Source of the DNA: Planctomycetaceae bacterium
GTDB taxonomy: Bacteria > Planctomycetota > Planctomycetia > Pirellulales > Pirellulaceae
NCBI GenBank assembly: GCA_020638995.1
Contig: JACKHM010000001.1
Span: 2,604,001-2,668,000, forward strand
Length of the DNA: 64,000 nt
Direction of reading: 5' to 3'
Part shown: in pieces, positions 42,411 through 52,300 of the stretch
Layout: the number at the start of each line of letters is the position of its first letter
Position numbering within the stretch: position 1 is the stretch's first letter
Program-made: the position numbers and the translations under genes
Notes under the pieces: generated by a model
The model's database searches: none
Seen by the model: the letters and a program-made list of their open reading frames with translations, nothing else
What the model was told of the DNA's origin: nothing

Positions 42411-43781
42411 ATGCTCACCATTTACGGTCGTGATCGCCAACGCAGCGGATTCTGTGACGGTGTCAATCGACGTGATTTTCTAAAGATTGGCGGATTGGTG
42501 ATGGGTGGCATCTCATTGCCACAGCTTCTCGCTGCCGAAGCGAAGGCGGGTGTCACACGCTCTCACAAAGCGATTATCAACATCTTCCTTCCCGGTGGAC
42601 CACCCCATCAAGATATGTGGGACATCAAGCTGGATGCTCCCTCTGAAATCCGTGGCGAGTTTCAGGCCATAAAGACGAGTGTTTCTGGGATCGAAATCGG
42701 CGACCAGTTCCCAATGATCGCGGGCATGATGGACAAGTTTGTGCCCATCCGGTCGATCGTTGGTGCACGTGGTTCGCATTACGCCCACGAAGCAATGACG
42801 GGTCAAGGTGAGAATAATGCACCCGCTGGCGGTTGGCCTTCGATGGGTGCATGGGTGTCTCACTTGCAAGGCCCGGTGAATCCCACGATCCCACCGCACC
42901 TCAGCCTGATGTACAAGACGTCTCACCAGCCCTGGGGTGACCCGGGCGATGGTGGATTCCTGGGCGTGAAGCATGCACCATTCCGATTGGTTGGCGGCAA
43001 AGATGACAATCGGCGAGTCGAGTCGCGTGAAAACATGACCCTCAAGGACATCACGCTCGATCGCCTCGCAGATCGCGAGTCGTTGTTGCATGCCATCGAC
43101 GGTTTCCGTCGCGAGATCGATTCGAGCGGCGCGATGGACGGGCTTGACGCGTTCACGCAACAAGCGATGGGCATCCTCACCTCGTCCGCGCTCGCCGAAG
43201 CTCTCGACTACACGAAAGAAGATCCAAAACTCGTGGAGCGGTACGGCAAAGGTGACCCAGAATTTCGCGCCGACGGTGCTCCGAAGATGACCGAGAATTT
43301 TCTCATTGCTCGGCGTTTAGTCGAGGCTGGTGCTCGTGTTGTCTCTCTAAACTTCAGCCGGTGGGACTGGCACGGCGACAATTTTGGTCGCGGACGGCAA
43401 GATATGCCGATGTTGGACCGCGCCCTTTCAGCACTAGTCGAAGATCTCGACAACCGAGGTATGTTGCGCGATGTTTCCATTGTCTGTTGGGGCGAGTTTG
43501 GTCGAACACCGAAGATCAACGGCAACGCGGGTCGCGATCACTGGCCGCGTGTGTCGTGCGCGATCATGGCTGGCGGCGGAATTCGCGCAGGACAAGTAAT
43601 CGGTGCGACGAACCGGCTCGGCGAATATGCAACCGATCGTCCCGTGACATTCCAAGAAGTTTTTGCGACGCTCTATCAGAACCTGGGCTTGAATCTGCGA
43701 GCTGTTCGTGAATTCGATCTCCGCGGTCGTCCGCAGTATTTGGTCGATGAGGGTGTGAAGCCGATCTCTGAATTGGTTTGA
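42411..43781 (+). CDS. DUF1501 family protein, first of a tandem pair
   Basis: This 456-residue DUF1501 protein has a twin-arginine signal (NRRDFLKIGGLVMGGISLPQ) and the family blocks NIFLPGGPPHQDMWDIKL, FVPIRSIVGARGSHYAHEAM and CWGEFGRTPKINGNAGRDHW. AGGAG lies upstream of the ATG at 42411. It shares most of its length with the next gene, so the two are a local duplication. Unlike the DUF1501 gene at 10-11.5 kb, no PSCyt1/DUF1549/DUF1553 partner is next to it. The family has a sulfatase/phosphatase-like fold with unknown activity, exported in folded form by Tat. Confidence 0.9.
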   Translation: MLTIYGRDRQRSGFCDGVNRRDFLKIGGLVMGGISLPQLLAAEAKAGVTRSHKAIINIFLPGGPPHQDMWDIKLDAPSEIRGEFQAIKTSVSGIEIGDQFPMIAGMMDKFVPIRSIVGARGSHYAHEAMTGQGENNAPAGGWPSMGAWVSHLQGPVNPTIPPHLSLMYKTSHQPWGDPGDGGFLGVKHAPFRLVGGKDDNRRVESRENMTLKDITLDRLADRESLLHAIDGFRREIDSSGAMDGLDAFTQQAMGILTSSALAEALDYTKEDPKLVERYGKGDPEFRADGAPKMTENFLIARRLVEAGARVVSLNFSRWDWHGDNFGRGRQDMPMLDRALSALVEDLDNRGMLRDVSIVCWGEFGRTPKINGNAGRDHWPRVSCAIMAGGGIRAGQVIGATNRLGEYATDRPVTFQEVFATLYQNLGLNLRAVREFDLRGRPQYLVDEGVKPISELV

Positions 43782-43787
43782 CGTGCC

Positions 43788-45134
43788 ATGTTGAGCATCC
43801 TCGGAAAGCCCGATCGTCGGCAACATCTCTGCAACGGGCTAACTCGCCGCGACATGTTGCGGATTGGGGGAACCGCGATTGGCGGTTTGACACTGCCGAA
43901 TCTCTTGCGGCTTGAAGCCGAAGCTGGCATCGATCGTTCCCACAAAGCATTGATCATGATCTACATGTGTGGCGGTCCACCACACCAGGACATGTACGAC
44001 ATCAAGGTTGATGCGCCCGATGAGATCCGCGGGCTCTTCAAACCAATCGACACGAATGTTCCCGGCGTACAGATTTCGGAGAAGCTTCCGGAACTTGCCA
44101 AGATCATGGACAGGGTTGTACCCATTCGTTCAATGGTGGGTGCCATCGATTCGCACTATTCCTACCAGTGTATGACAGGGCATCACGAGCAGAATCAACC
44201 GGCGGGTGGCTGGCCGCACATTGGTTCCGCCGTCTCGCACTACGAAGGACCGGTTCACGCCGGGATTCCGCCATTCGTGAGTCTTTGCTACACGACCCAG
44301 CATCGGCCCTACAACGAGCCAACCGCGGGATTCCTCGGGCTCGGGCATTCGTCGTTCCGTCCGACCGGGCCTAGCCGCGATGACATGGTGTTGCAAGGCA
44401 TTGGCAGTGATCAACTCAGCGACCGGCGCAGTTTATTGAGTTCGTTTGATCGTTTTCGCCGCGACTGGGACCGTAGCGGGAAAATGGATGGCATGGATGT
44501 TTTTACCGATCGCGCGATGGGCATCCTTACTTCATCCGACATGTTCAACGCACTGGACATAAGCAAAGAAGATCCGATGGTTCGCGAACGCTATGGCGAA
44601 GCCGACTTGAGCAAGCCGAAGGGTGATGGCGCACCTCGCACACCACAAAACTTTCTGGTGGCTCGTCGCTTGGTCGAGGCTGGCGCTCGCGTTGTAACGA
44701 TCAATTACGGCTTTTGGGACTGGCACAGTAACAATTTCAAGACCGCTGAGGAGGAGTTCCCGGTCTTCGAGAAAGCGCTCACCGCTTTGATCCAAGACCT
44801 GCATGAACGCGGGTTGGATCGAGATGTAACTGTGTTGGCTTGGGGGGAATTCGGGCGCACGCCGAAGATCAACGACAAAGCAGGCCGCGACCATTGGCCT
44901 CGTGTCTGTTCAGCGTTGCTTGCCGGCGGCGGCATGAAAACCGGTCAGGTGATCGGCTCGACCGATCGCTTGGGCGGGGAAGCCGCCGATCGTCCCGTGT
45001 CTTTTCAAGAAGTCTTCGCGACGCTCTACCACAACCTGGACGTCAATTTGAATTCCGAACGCCTGTTCGATTTCCGTGGTCGACCCCAGTATCTTGTAGA
45101 TCCCGGTGTGCAGCCCATCGCCGAGTTGATCTAG
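43788..45134 (+). CDS. DUF1501 family protein, second of a tandem pair
   Basis: This 448-residue paralogue of the gene before it starts six bases after that gene's stop. It has twin arginines (LTRRDMLRIGGTAIGGLTLP), LIMIYMCGGPPHQDMYDIKV, RVVPIRSMVGAIDSHYSYQC and AWGEFGRTPKINDKAGRDHW, in the same order. The pair has diverged enough that it may act on different targets or form a heteromer. Co-transcription is certain from the spacing. No function is known for the family. Confidence 0.9.
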   Translation: MLSILGKPDRRQHLCNGLTRRDMLRIGGTAIGGLTLPNLLRLEAEAGIDRSHKALIMIYMCGGPPHQDMYDIKVDAPDEIRGLFKPIDTNVPGVQISEKLPELAKIMDRVVPIRSMVGAIDSHYSYQCMTGHHEQNQPAGGWPHIGSAVSHYEGPVHAGIPPFVSLCYTTQHRPYNEPTAGFLGLGHSSFRPTGPSRDDMVLQGIGSDQLSDRRSLLSSFDRFRRDWDRSGKMDGMDVFTDRAMGILTSSDMFNALDISKEDPMVRERYGEADLSKPKGDGAPRTPQNFLVARRLVEAGARVVTINYGFWDWHSNNFKTAEEEFPVFEKALTALIQDLHERGLDRDVTVLAWGEFGRTPKINDKAGRDHWPRVCSALLAGGGMKTGQVIGSTDRLGGEAADRPVSFQEVFATLYHNLDVNLNSERLFDFRGRPQYLVDPGVQPIAELI

Positions 45135-45230
45135 GCGACTTGTTTTCGGCGCACGGTGGGACGTCATTGAATGCCGGTGACTCTTTGGGTCTACTTGTGT
45201 GATCTAATGCCGTCCATCGAGGCCATCACG

Positions 45231-46163
45231 ATGCCGAAGTATCACGTATGTCGTTCGATTCAGATTCAGGAGTCGCCGCAGAAGGTCTTCGAGACCGTTG
45301 CCGACTTCGGCACTTGGACGACGTGGTCGCCTTGGTTGTGTGCTGAACCAGAAGCGGAAGTTAAAGTAACGGAGAACGCTTCCTCGGTCGGATCCGTGTA
45401 CTCTTGGAACGGCAAGCTAGTCGGACAAGGTGAGATCGAGCATCGCAAGTTGGAACCCGGAAGGCTGATCGATGAAGAGATTCGCTTCGTCAAACCTTTC
45501 AAGTCAAGGTCGGACGTGGCGTTTGAGATGGAACCTGTGGGCGATGGGACTAAGCTCACGTGGCACATGCGCGGAGCGCTGCCATGGTTCATGTTCTGGA
45601 TGAAGCCGCTGATGCAATCGTTCATCAGCATGGACTACGACCGAGGTCTCAAGATGCTGAAGGAGTGGATTGAAACGGGGCAAATACTTTCCAAGACGCA
45701 GATACGTGGCGTGGAATCGATCGGGCCATTACGCGTGGCGGGCGTTCGCAGAAAATGCCGTCTCAGCGAAGTTGGTCCATCCATGCAAGCGGGATGTGCG
45801 GAAGCGAAGAACAAGCTGTCGGAGAATAACTTGCCGACCGACGGAGAGATGATCTCGGTTTATCACAACTTCAATCTAAAGTCGCAGGTGTTTGACTATA
45901 CCATTGGATTTGCGATACCCGAGACGGCGATTTCGGTGCCGTCGGATCTCTCGGAATGGTCGCTTCCGGCGGTCAAGGCATTACACGTCGATCACATTGG
46001 CAGCTATGATCATCTGGGCAACGCGTGGAGCGCGGCGAATCAGGTGGCTCGCTACAAAAAGCTAAAGCAAAGCAAAGTGGGAGCATTCGAAATCTACAAA
46101 AATGATCCGAAAGAAACGCCCGTTGTAGGCTTGCTCACAGAGATCTATTTGCCTTTAAGATGA
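45231..46163 (+). CDS. SRPBCC domain fused to GyrI-like effector-binding domain
   Basis: This 310-residue cytoplasmic protein has two ligand-binding halves. Residues about 1-155 form a SRPBCC/polyketide-cyclase helix-grip fold (SIQIQESPQKVFETVADFGT, YSWNGKLVGQGEIEHRKLEP). Residues about 160-310 are a GyrI-like/AraC effector-binding domain (IGPLRVAGVRRKCRLSEVGP, TEIYLPLR). There is no DNA-binding helix, so it is not itself a regulator of known type; it may bind a small molecule or protect a target. The ATG at 45231 has GAGG eight bases upstream and starts the fold. Confidence 0.82.
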   Translation: MPKYHVCRSIQIQESPQKVFETVADFGTWTTWSPWLCAEPEAEVKVTENASSVGSVYSWNGKLVGQGEIEHRKLEPGRLIDEEIRFVKPFKSRSDVAFEMEPVGDGTKLTWHMRGALPWFMFWMKPLMQSFISMDYDRGLKMLKEWIETGQILSKTQIRGVESIGPLRVAGVRRKCRLSEVGPSMQAGCAEAKNKLSENNLPTDGEMISVYHNFNLKSQVFDYTIGFAIPETAISVPSDLSEWSLPAVKALHVDHIGSYDHLGNAWSAANQVARYKKLKQSKVGAFEIYKNDPKETPVVGLLTEIYLPLR

Positions 46164-46272
46164 CGGCGCGGACTGTATGAGTAATGCCGTTGTGGAGTCG
46201 CGGTCGCGCGCAATTGCTTGTTAGTAATTGTCGGCCATCGCAACCTGATCGCGTATGCTGAGGACCCGATAA

Positions 46273-47391
46273 ATGACCAAGCACATTGGAATCTTGACGT
46301 CGGGCGGCGATTGCCCTGGACTCAACGCAGCAATCCGAGGCGTTGGCAAAGCCGGCCAAAGTTTTGATATGGAATTGATCGGCTTCATGGATGGCTTTCG
46401 TGGTCTCGTACAAAACCGCACGATGCGGCTGAACAACCAGATCCTGTCGGGCATCTTGACGCACGGTGGTACGATTCTGGGTACGAGTCGCGACAAACCG
46501 CACAAGATGACGATGGGCGAGGAAACTCGCGACATGACCGATGTGATAGTCGAAACTTACAATCGGCATCATCTCGACGGGCTGGTTTGCGTCGGAGGCG
46601 GCGGAACCCAGAAGAACGCATTGCGGCTTCAAGACGCAGGGCTCAATGTTATCACGCTGCCCAAGACGATCGACAATGATGTTGCCAAGACGGACATCAC
46701 TTTCGGGTTCGACACCGCGTTAGGCATCGCGACCGAAGCCATCGACCGACTGCATTCGACCGCGACCAGCCACCACCGCATCATTGTCGTCGAGATCATG
46801 GGGCATCGTGCCGGCTGGTTAGCGTTGGGAGCGGGTATCGCCGGCGGAGCCGATGTCGTATTGATCCCCGAAATTCCCTACTCGCTAGAATTTGTTGCGG
46901 ATGCGATCAAGCAGCGAGCTCGGGGAGGGAAGCGGTTCAGTATCGTCGCTGTGGCCGAGGGAGCCATGAACGTCGAGCAAGCGGCACGGTTCGCGACACT
47001 CAGCCAGAAGAAGGACAAGGCTGGCAGCAAAGCGAACAAATCCAAAGCCGCTGCCGAGTTGGCGGCGTTTCATGAACAGCACGTGGACCACACTGTGCAA
47101 TTGACGCAGCAGTTGGAGCAACTGACGCGCATCGAGTCGCGTCTGACCATTCTCGGACATTTGCAACGTGGCGGCACGCCCTCGGCCGCCGACCGGCTGC
47201 TGGCGACGAGACTGGGCACGGCCTGCGCTCAACTGTTGAACGATGGAGTCTATGGGGTCATGGTTGCAGCGCGTGGTGACGGCGCAAAACCGGTAGCGCT
47301 TAAAAAGGTTGCTGGCAAAACGAAACTCGTTCCCACAGATCATCCCTGGATCGAATCGGCGCGACGCGTCGGAACTTGTTTGGGTGCGTGA
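46273..47391 (+). CDS. pfkA: 6-phosphofructokinase, ATP- or PPi-dependent
   Basis: This 372-residue phosphofructokinase has TSGGDCPGLNAAI and PKTIDNDVAKTD, where Lys in place of Gly is typical of pyrophosphate-using and mixed group III enzymes. The nucleotide loop reads VGGGGTQKNA, so the Asp that is usually in GGDGS or GGDD is absent. MGHRAGWLALGAG and GHLQRGGTPSAADRLLA are normal. Between about 245 and 270 there is a Lys/Ala-rich insert (KKDKAGSKANKSKAAAE). The ATG at 46273 has GAGG nine bases upstream. The phosphoryl donor cannot be settled by motif reading. Confidence 0.88.
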   Translation: MTKHIGILTSGGDCPGLNAAIRGVGKAGQSFDMELIGFMDGFRGLVQNRTMRLNNQILSGILTHGGTILGTSRDKPHKMTMGEETRDMTDVIVETYNRHHLDGLVCVGGGGTQKNALRLQDAGLNVITLPKTIDNDVAKTDITFGFDTALGIATEAIDRLHSTATSHHRIIVVEIMGHRAGWLALGAGIAGGADVVLIPEIPYSLEFVADAIKQRARGGKRFSIVAVAEGAMNVEQAARFATLSQKKDKAGSKANKSKAAAELAAFHEQHVDHTVQLTQQLEQLTRIESRLTILGHLQRGGTPSAADRLLATRLGTACAQLLNDGVYGVMVAARGDGAKPVALKKVAGKTKLVPTDHPWIESARRVGTCLGA

Positions 47392-47543
47392 CTGAGCGTA
47401 GCTGTGGCGTCGAATTCGTGCTTCCGACAGCACCGCTAGCGCGGCGATCGTAATCTCTCTTGACGATCCGCCTTGATTCTCGGAATATCCCGCCCTCGTC
47501 TCAAAGTGGCTCTTCCTGTCTTCGAATTCCCGGAGCGTGCGCG

Positions 47544-49241
47544 GTGCGCAATTCGTCTCGGTTCATCGCCGTTTGCCTCTGTCTGGTGGCTTTGGTCTCG
47601 TCGTATTCACGATGTGTTGCCGAGGATCAGGATGAAGTACCGGCATCGCGGCTGCGACGCGAGCTTTCGTCGACTCGGCGCGTCGGATACCTGCGAAAGC
47701 GAAGCGACACTGAATCTGATCGGGCGAGGTTTGTACTGAAAGACGCCTACGACAAAGCAACGTATAGAATCATCGAACAGCCCGGGCTGGATCTGGCCGA
47801 TTTCGTTGATCGATACATCTCGCTGCAGGGAGAAACGGAAGGTGGAACAGACGGCAGCCCGCTTCGTTTTTCGGCGGAACAAGTCACGGCCTTGGACGAT
47901 CAACAGCCGGTAAGCGCCCGGGCCACGAAGGTACGACCAGCTGCCTTCGCGGCGGCTGATGCTCGCCCAATCGAACCGCCTCGCGATCTAACCGATGTTC
48001 GCGTTGCGGCACTCACGGATGGGCTCCCGGCTCCCTCCGAAGTGCTCGGCCCGGGGTCGCCCTATTCGCTCGAGATTGAGACGGCTCCACAGAGTTATAC
48101 AATCGAGCCGCCTGTCACGGGATTTGGTTGGCTACGACCTCCAGCTACCGCCAGCGACGGGCTCGGCGGAAGGGCCTGGGTTCGAGGCGAGTATTTGCTG
48201 TGGACCACCGACAGCCTGCGCACACCTGCCTTGATTACGACCAGTCCGACGGGAACTGCTCGTGCTACGGCTGGCGTGCTCGGTGAAGCAGGCACGAGCG
48301 TGTTGTATGGTATCAGCAGCATCAACAACGACTCGATTTCGGGGGGCCGCTTGCGCGGTGGCTTCTGGTTTGGCGATGCGCAGAAGGTCGGTGTCGAAGG
48401 TGATCTGTTCATGTTGCGCGAACAAACGTCGGAGTATCAAGCGACCTCCACGGGCGATCCGATCATCGCGCGGCCCTTCTTTGACATTGTTAACGGCCGA
48501 GAGACGGCTGAGTTAGTTGCATTTCCATCGGTCGTCCGCGGCGACATTCAAGTCACGGCTCTCACGAATCTCGCATCTGGCGGTATCTGGATGCGTTTCG
48601 ATCCGCACGGGATGGGCAGCCCGTGTGAAGCTCGATCGGGCCGGAAACTGGATTGGGTGATCGGTTATCGTTCGATGAAGCTCGAAGACGACATCAGCAT
48701 CCGCGAAAATCTTACTTCGCTCGATACAGCGAACCCTGGCACGTTCGTAATCGAAGACGGATTTACGACCGACAACAAGTTCAATGGTGTCGAAGTTGGT
48801 GCGGTCTACGAAGCCGATCTTGGTCGTTTCTACTTCGAGGCGCTCTCAAAAATTGCCATCGGGAACAACCGTCAAGTTGTAAATATCACCGGGTACAGTG
48901 ACATCACGGAAATGGGACTCCTCGAACGATTCCCCGGTGGCGTCCTTGCCCAGCGGACGAACATCGGCAGCTATAAGCGCGATGAAATGTCATTGATCCC
49001 ACAACTCGGGGCCACCATTGGTTGGCGAGTCACTCCTCGCTTCAGCCTGACGGCGGGGTATACCTTCGTCTACTTAAGCAACGTCGTCCGTGCTGGAGAC
49101 CAAATCAGCACCGACATCAACCCGAATCTCTTTCCACCTGAAGCTGTCCCCTTCTCCGGCGCACTTCGCCCTGAATTCGCATGGAGAGAGACCGATTTCT
49201 GGGCGCAAGGCATATCATTGGGCGGCGACTACCGCTGGTAG
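47544..49241 (+). CDS. BBP7-family outer-membrane beta-barrel protein
   Basis: This 565-residue planctomycete outer-membrane protein has a signal peptide (RNSSRFIAVCLCLVALVSSY, cleavage near CVA-ED). After a 140-residue linker region it has the BBP7 start GRAWVRGEYLLWTTDSLRTP and repeated amphipathic strands (GGRLRGGFWFGDAQKVGVEG, LDWVIGYRSMKLEDD, FNGVEVGAVYEADLGRFYFE), ending in aromatic-rich SLGGDYRW, as expected for a barrel. I place the start at the GTG at 47544, with GGAG eight bases upstream; a TTG at 47460 lacks a ribosome site. The barrel may form a pore, but its substrate is unknown. Confidence 0.86.
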   Translation: MRNSSRFIAVCLCLVALVSSYSRCVAEDQDEVPASRLRRELSSTRRVGYLRKRSDTESDRARFVLKDAYDKATYRIIEQPGLDLADFVDRYISLQGETEGGTDGSPLRFSAEQVTALDDQQPVSARATKVRPAAFAAADARPIEPPRDLTDVRVAALTDGLPAPSEVLGPGSPYSLEIETAPQSYTIEPPVTGFGWLRPPATASDGLGGRAWVRGEYLLWTTDSLRTPALITTSPTGTARATAGVLGEAGTSVLYGISSINNDSISGGRLRGGFWFGDAQKVGVEGDLFMLREQTSEYQATSTGDPIIARPFFDIVNGRETAELVAFPSVVRGDIQVTALTNLASGGIWMRFDPHGMGSPCEARSGRKLDWVIGYRSMKLEDDISIRENLTSLDTANPGTFVIEDGFTTDNKFNGVEVGAVYEADLGRFYFEALSKIAIGNNRQVVNITGYSDITEMGLLERFPGGVLAQRTNIGSYKRDEMSLIPQLGATIGWRVTPRFSLTAGYTFVYLSNVVRAGDQISTDINPNLFPPEAVPFSGALRPEFAWRETDFWAQGISLGGDYRW

Positions 49242-49258
49242 CGGTTAGGCGGTTTGTA

Positions 49259-49276
49259 GCGATTTGATCAAGTCGC
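49259..49276. other. near-palindrome after the BBP7 gene
   Basis: GCGATTTGATCAAGTCGC reads almost the same on both strands (16 of 18 bases), centred on TTGATCAA, 18 bases after the BBP7 stop. It may end the transcript or bind a protein. No T run follows. The rest of the 137-base gap to the giant gene shows nothing I can identify. Confidence 0.3.
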
Positions 49277-49378
49277 GATATCGGCCCTCCGATAACTCTG
49301 AACGATGTGTCGTAGTTTGCGCTGCGCGCAGCTCGTTCGGTTTGCTCGAATTGATCATTGCACCTGCGGATTGCCGAA

Positions 49379-52300
49379 ATGAATCGTTTCCATCGCACGA
49401 GGCGAAATTTCTCGGAGAAACTTAGCCGTTGGATCGGAGGAGATCGATCCACCCGCTCTAACCGACACACACGCCGACGATTACTGTTCGAGCCACTTGA
49501 GAATCGCCGCGTGCTAGCGGCGGGCACGGACTTGGCGGCGATCATCGGGACGGTGTTTGACGACTTCACTGGTGATGGGTTCAGCCCAGGGGAAGAAGTT
49601 GCCGGTGCCGCCGTCAATCTCTACGCTGACTCCAACGCCAACGGCACCTTTGAGCCAGGCGCCGGTGACGTCCTGCAAACTTCCACAACCACGAACGCCA
49701 GCGGTCAATATCGCTTCAGTAACCTCACCGCGGGAAGTTACTTCGTTCAGCAACCGGCTCAGTCGGTATCTGGATCGACCCTGCTGCTGGCCAACAGCAG
49801 CATCATTGTTATCTCAGCGGCAGACGTTCAGGGAACTTCGATTCGAACGATCGACACTTTCAACACGACCGTTCAATCGGCTACCGACTCCACCAACGAT
49901 GCCATACCGGTCACAGATTCTGCGGCGGCCACTGAGGCGATCGGCAGCGAACGGGATTTGTTCGTAAATCTGACTTCGGCGTCTGGTGCCCTGCAATTGA
50001 GCGCGAACGACCCGCTCACGCCGGGTGTGCTGACCTTTAACACCACGGGAGCCGCGACCGGCGAGAGGGTCATCACCTGGGACGGTACTGGGGGCGGCGC
50101 AGCGGCGGTCAACGACACGGGGCTCGGTGGAATCGATCTCACGTCCGCCGGCACCGCAACGGGCTTCAATCTCATGATCGGGGCTGACCTCGCTGGCGGA
50201 ACTCTGGAGATGTTGGTCTATAGCGACGACGGAACAGGAGGCACGGCCACGCGATTCTCGACCGCAACGATCAGCTTACCGGTCACGGGTGGATCGGCAA
50301 GCGCTGTGGAGTACATACCGTTCAGCAGCTTTACGACCGGAGGAGGTGGAGGTGCAAGTTTCGCGAGTGTTGGCGCGATCGAAGCCGACATCAGCGGTGT
50401 GGCAAATCTCGACGGCGAAATTGATCTCGTGAACATCGTCGGGCCAACGCTCTTCACGCGAGACTTTGACAACTTCGAATCGGCTGACCTCAGTCTTACG
50501 AAGACCATCGATACCGCGACTCCAAACGTGGGCGACAATGTCACGTTCACGCTTACACTGGCTAACGCTGGTCCGGATGCGGCGAGCAATGTCACGGTTG
50601 GCGATACACTTCCGTCCGGGATGACCTTCGTTACATCAACGCCAAGCCAGGGTACCTACGACGCCGGTACCGGCATTTGGACCGTTGGTTCGGTGGCCAG
50701 CGGCGGTAATGCGACATTACAGATCGTGGCGAGCGTATCTTCAGTCGGCGCAAAGACGAACACCGCGCAAGTGGCTGCGGTCGACCAGTTCGATCCCGAT
50801 TCGACGCCCAACAACAGCATTGAAATGGAAGACGATCAGGACAGCGCGTCGCTCACACCTACCAGCGCTGACCTCTCGCTTACCAAGACTGTCGATAATC
50901 CAAGTCCAAACATTGGGCAGAGCGTGACATTCACGTTGACCCTTGCTAATGCAGGCCCCGACAGCGCGACCAACGTCACAGTTGGCGATGCCATCCCCGC
51001 GGGCATGTCGTTTGTTTCAGCGAATCCAAGCCAGGGAAACTATGTCAGTGGTACGGGTGTGTGGAACGTCGGTTCAGTAGCAAGTGGAGCCACAGCGACG
51101 TTGCAAATCGTCGCCACGGTCAACTCGACAGGAACGCAGACTAACACGGCGCAAGTCACTGCGTCGGACCAAGCAGACCCGGATTCGACACCCAACAACA
51201 ACATCGAGATGGAAGATGATCAAGACAGTGCCGGATTGACAGCCTCGATCGCGGATCTGTCTTTGGCAAAGATTGTCGACAACGCGACACCAAACGTGGG
51301 CGACAACATCACATTCACAGTTACGGTTACGAACGCCGGCCCAGATCCCGGCACGAACATCGCAATTACCGATGTCTTGCCGACAGGATTGACCTTTGTC
51401 TCGTCGGCACCCAGCCAAGGAACCTTTGCCGGAGGGACCGGCGTGTGGACCGTAGGTACCGTTGCCAGTGGCGGTAACGCAACGCTTCAAATCGTCGCTA
51501 CGGTGACCACCGTCGGCGCAAAGACGAACTCAGCGCAGGTCACTGCCGCCGATCAAGCCGACTCGGATTCGACGCCCAACAACGGTGTAGCCAGTGAAGA
51601 TGATCAAGCCAGCGTCATCGTGACGCCGCAGGTAGTGGACCTTTCACTAACGAAGGTGGTTGATACGTCCTCGCCGAATGTTGGTGATACAGTTACGTTC
51701 ACGCTGACGCTTGCTAACGCCGGACCAGATTCCGCGACGAATGCCACCGTGACGGACGTCTTGCCCGCAGGATTGACGTTTGTGTCGTCGACGCCGAGCC
51801 AAGGAGTATACGACAATGGGACCGGAGTCTGGACGGCGGGCACGATCGCTGGCGGGGCAAACGCGACACTACAAATCGCCACGATGGTTACCACGTCGGG
51901 CAGCAAGACAAACAGCGCGGAAGTCACTGCGGTCGATCAAGCTGATTCCGATTCAACGCCCGGGAACGGTGTGGCATCGGAAGACGACCAAGCTGCCGTC
52001 GCAGTGTCAGCGCAGGTCGCGGATCTCTCGATCGCCAAGACGGTCAGTAACGCGGCACCTGACGTTGCGGATAACGTCACGTTCACCGTGACGGTCAGCA
52101 ACGCCGGACCCGATTCCGCCACAAATGTCACGGTTACCGACACGTTCCCAACGGGCATGGCCTTTGTTTCCGCGACGCCCTCGCAGGGTACCTATGACAA
52201 TGCGACTGGAGTCTGGAGTGTCGGTACCATCGCCAGCGGCGCAAATCCAACGCTGCTGATTGTGGCCACGGTCGTGGCTGCAACAACTCAGACTAATACT

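Noticed and set aside
47400..47460. tRNA-like stem pattern after the phosphofructokinase gene
   Set aside because: The paired bases do not form a cloverleaf and no anticodon arm could be placed.
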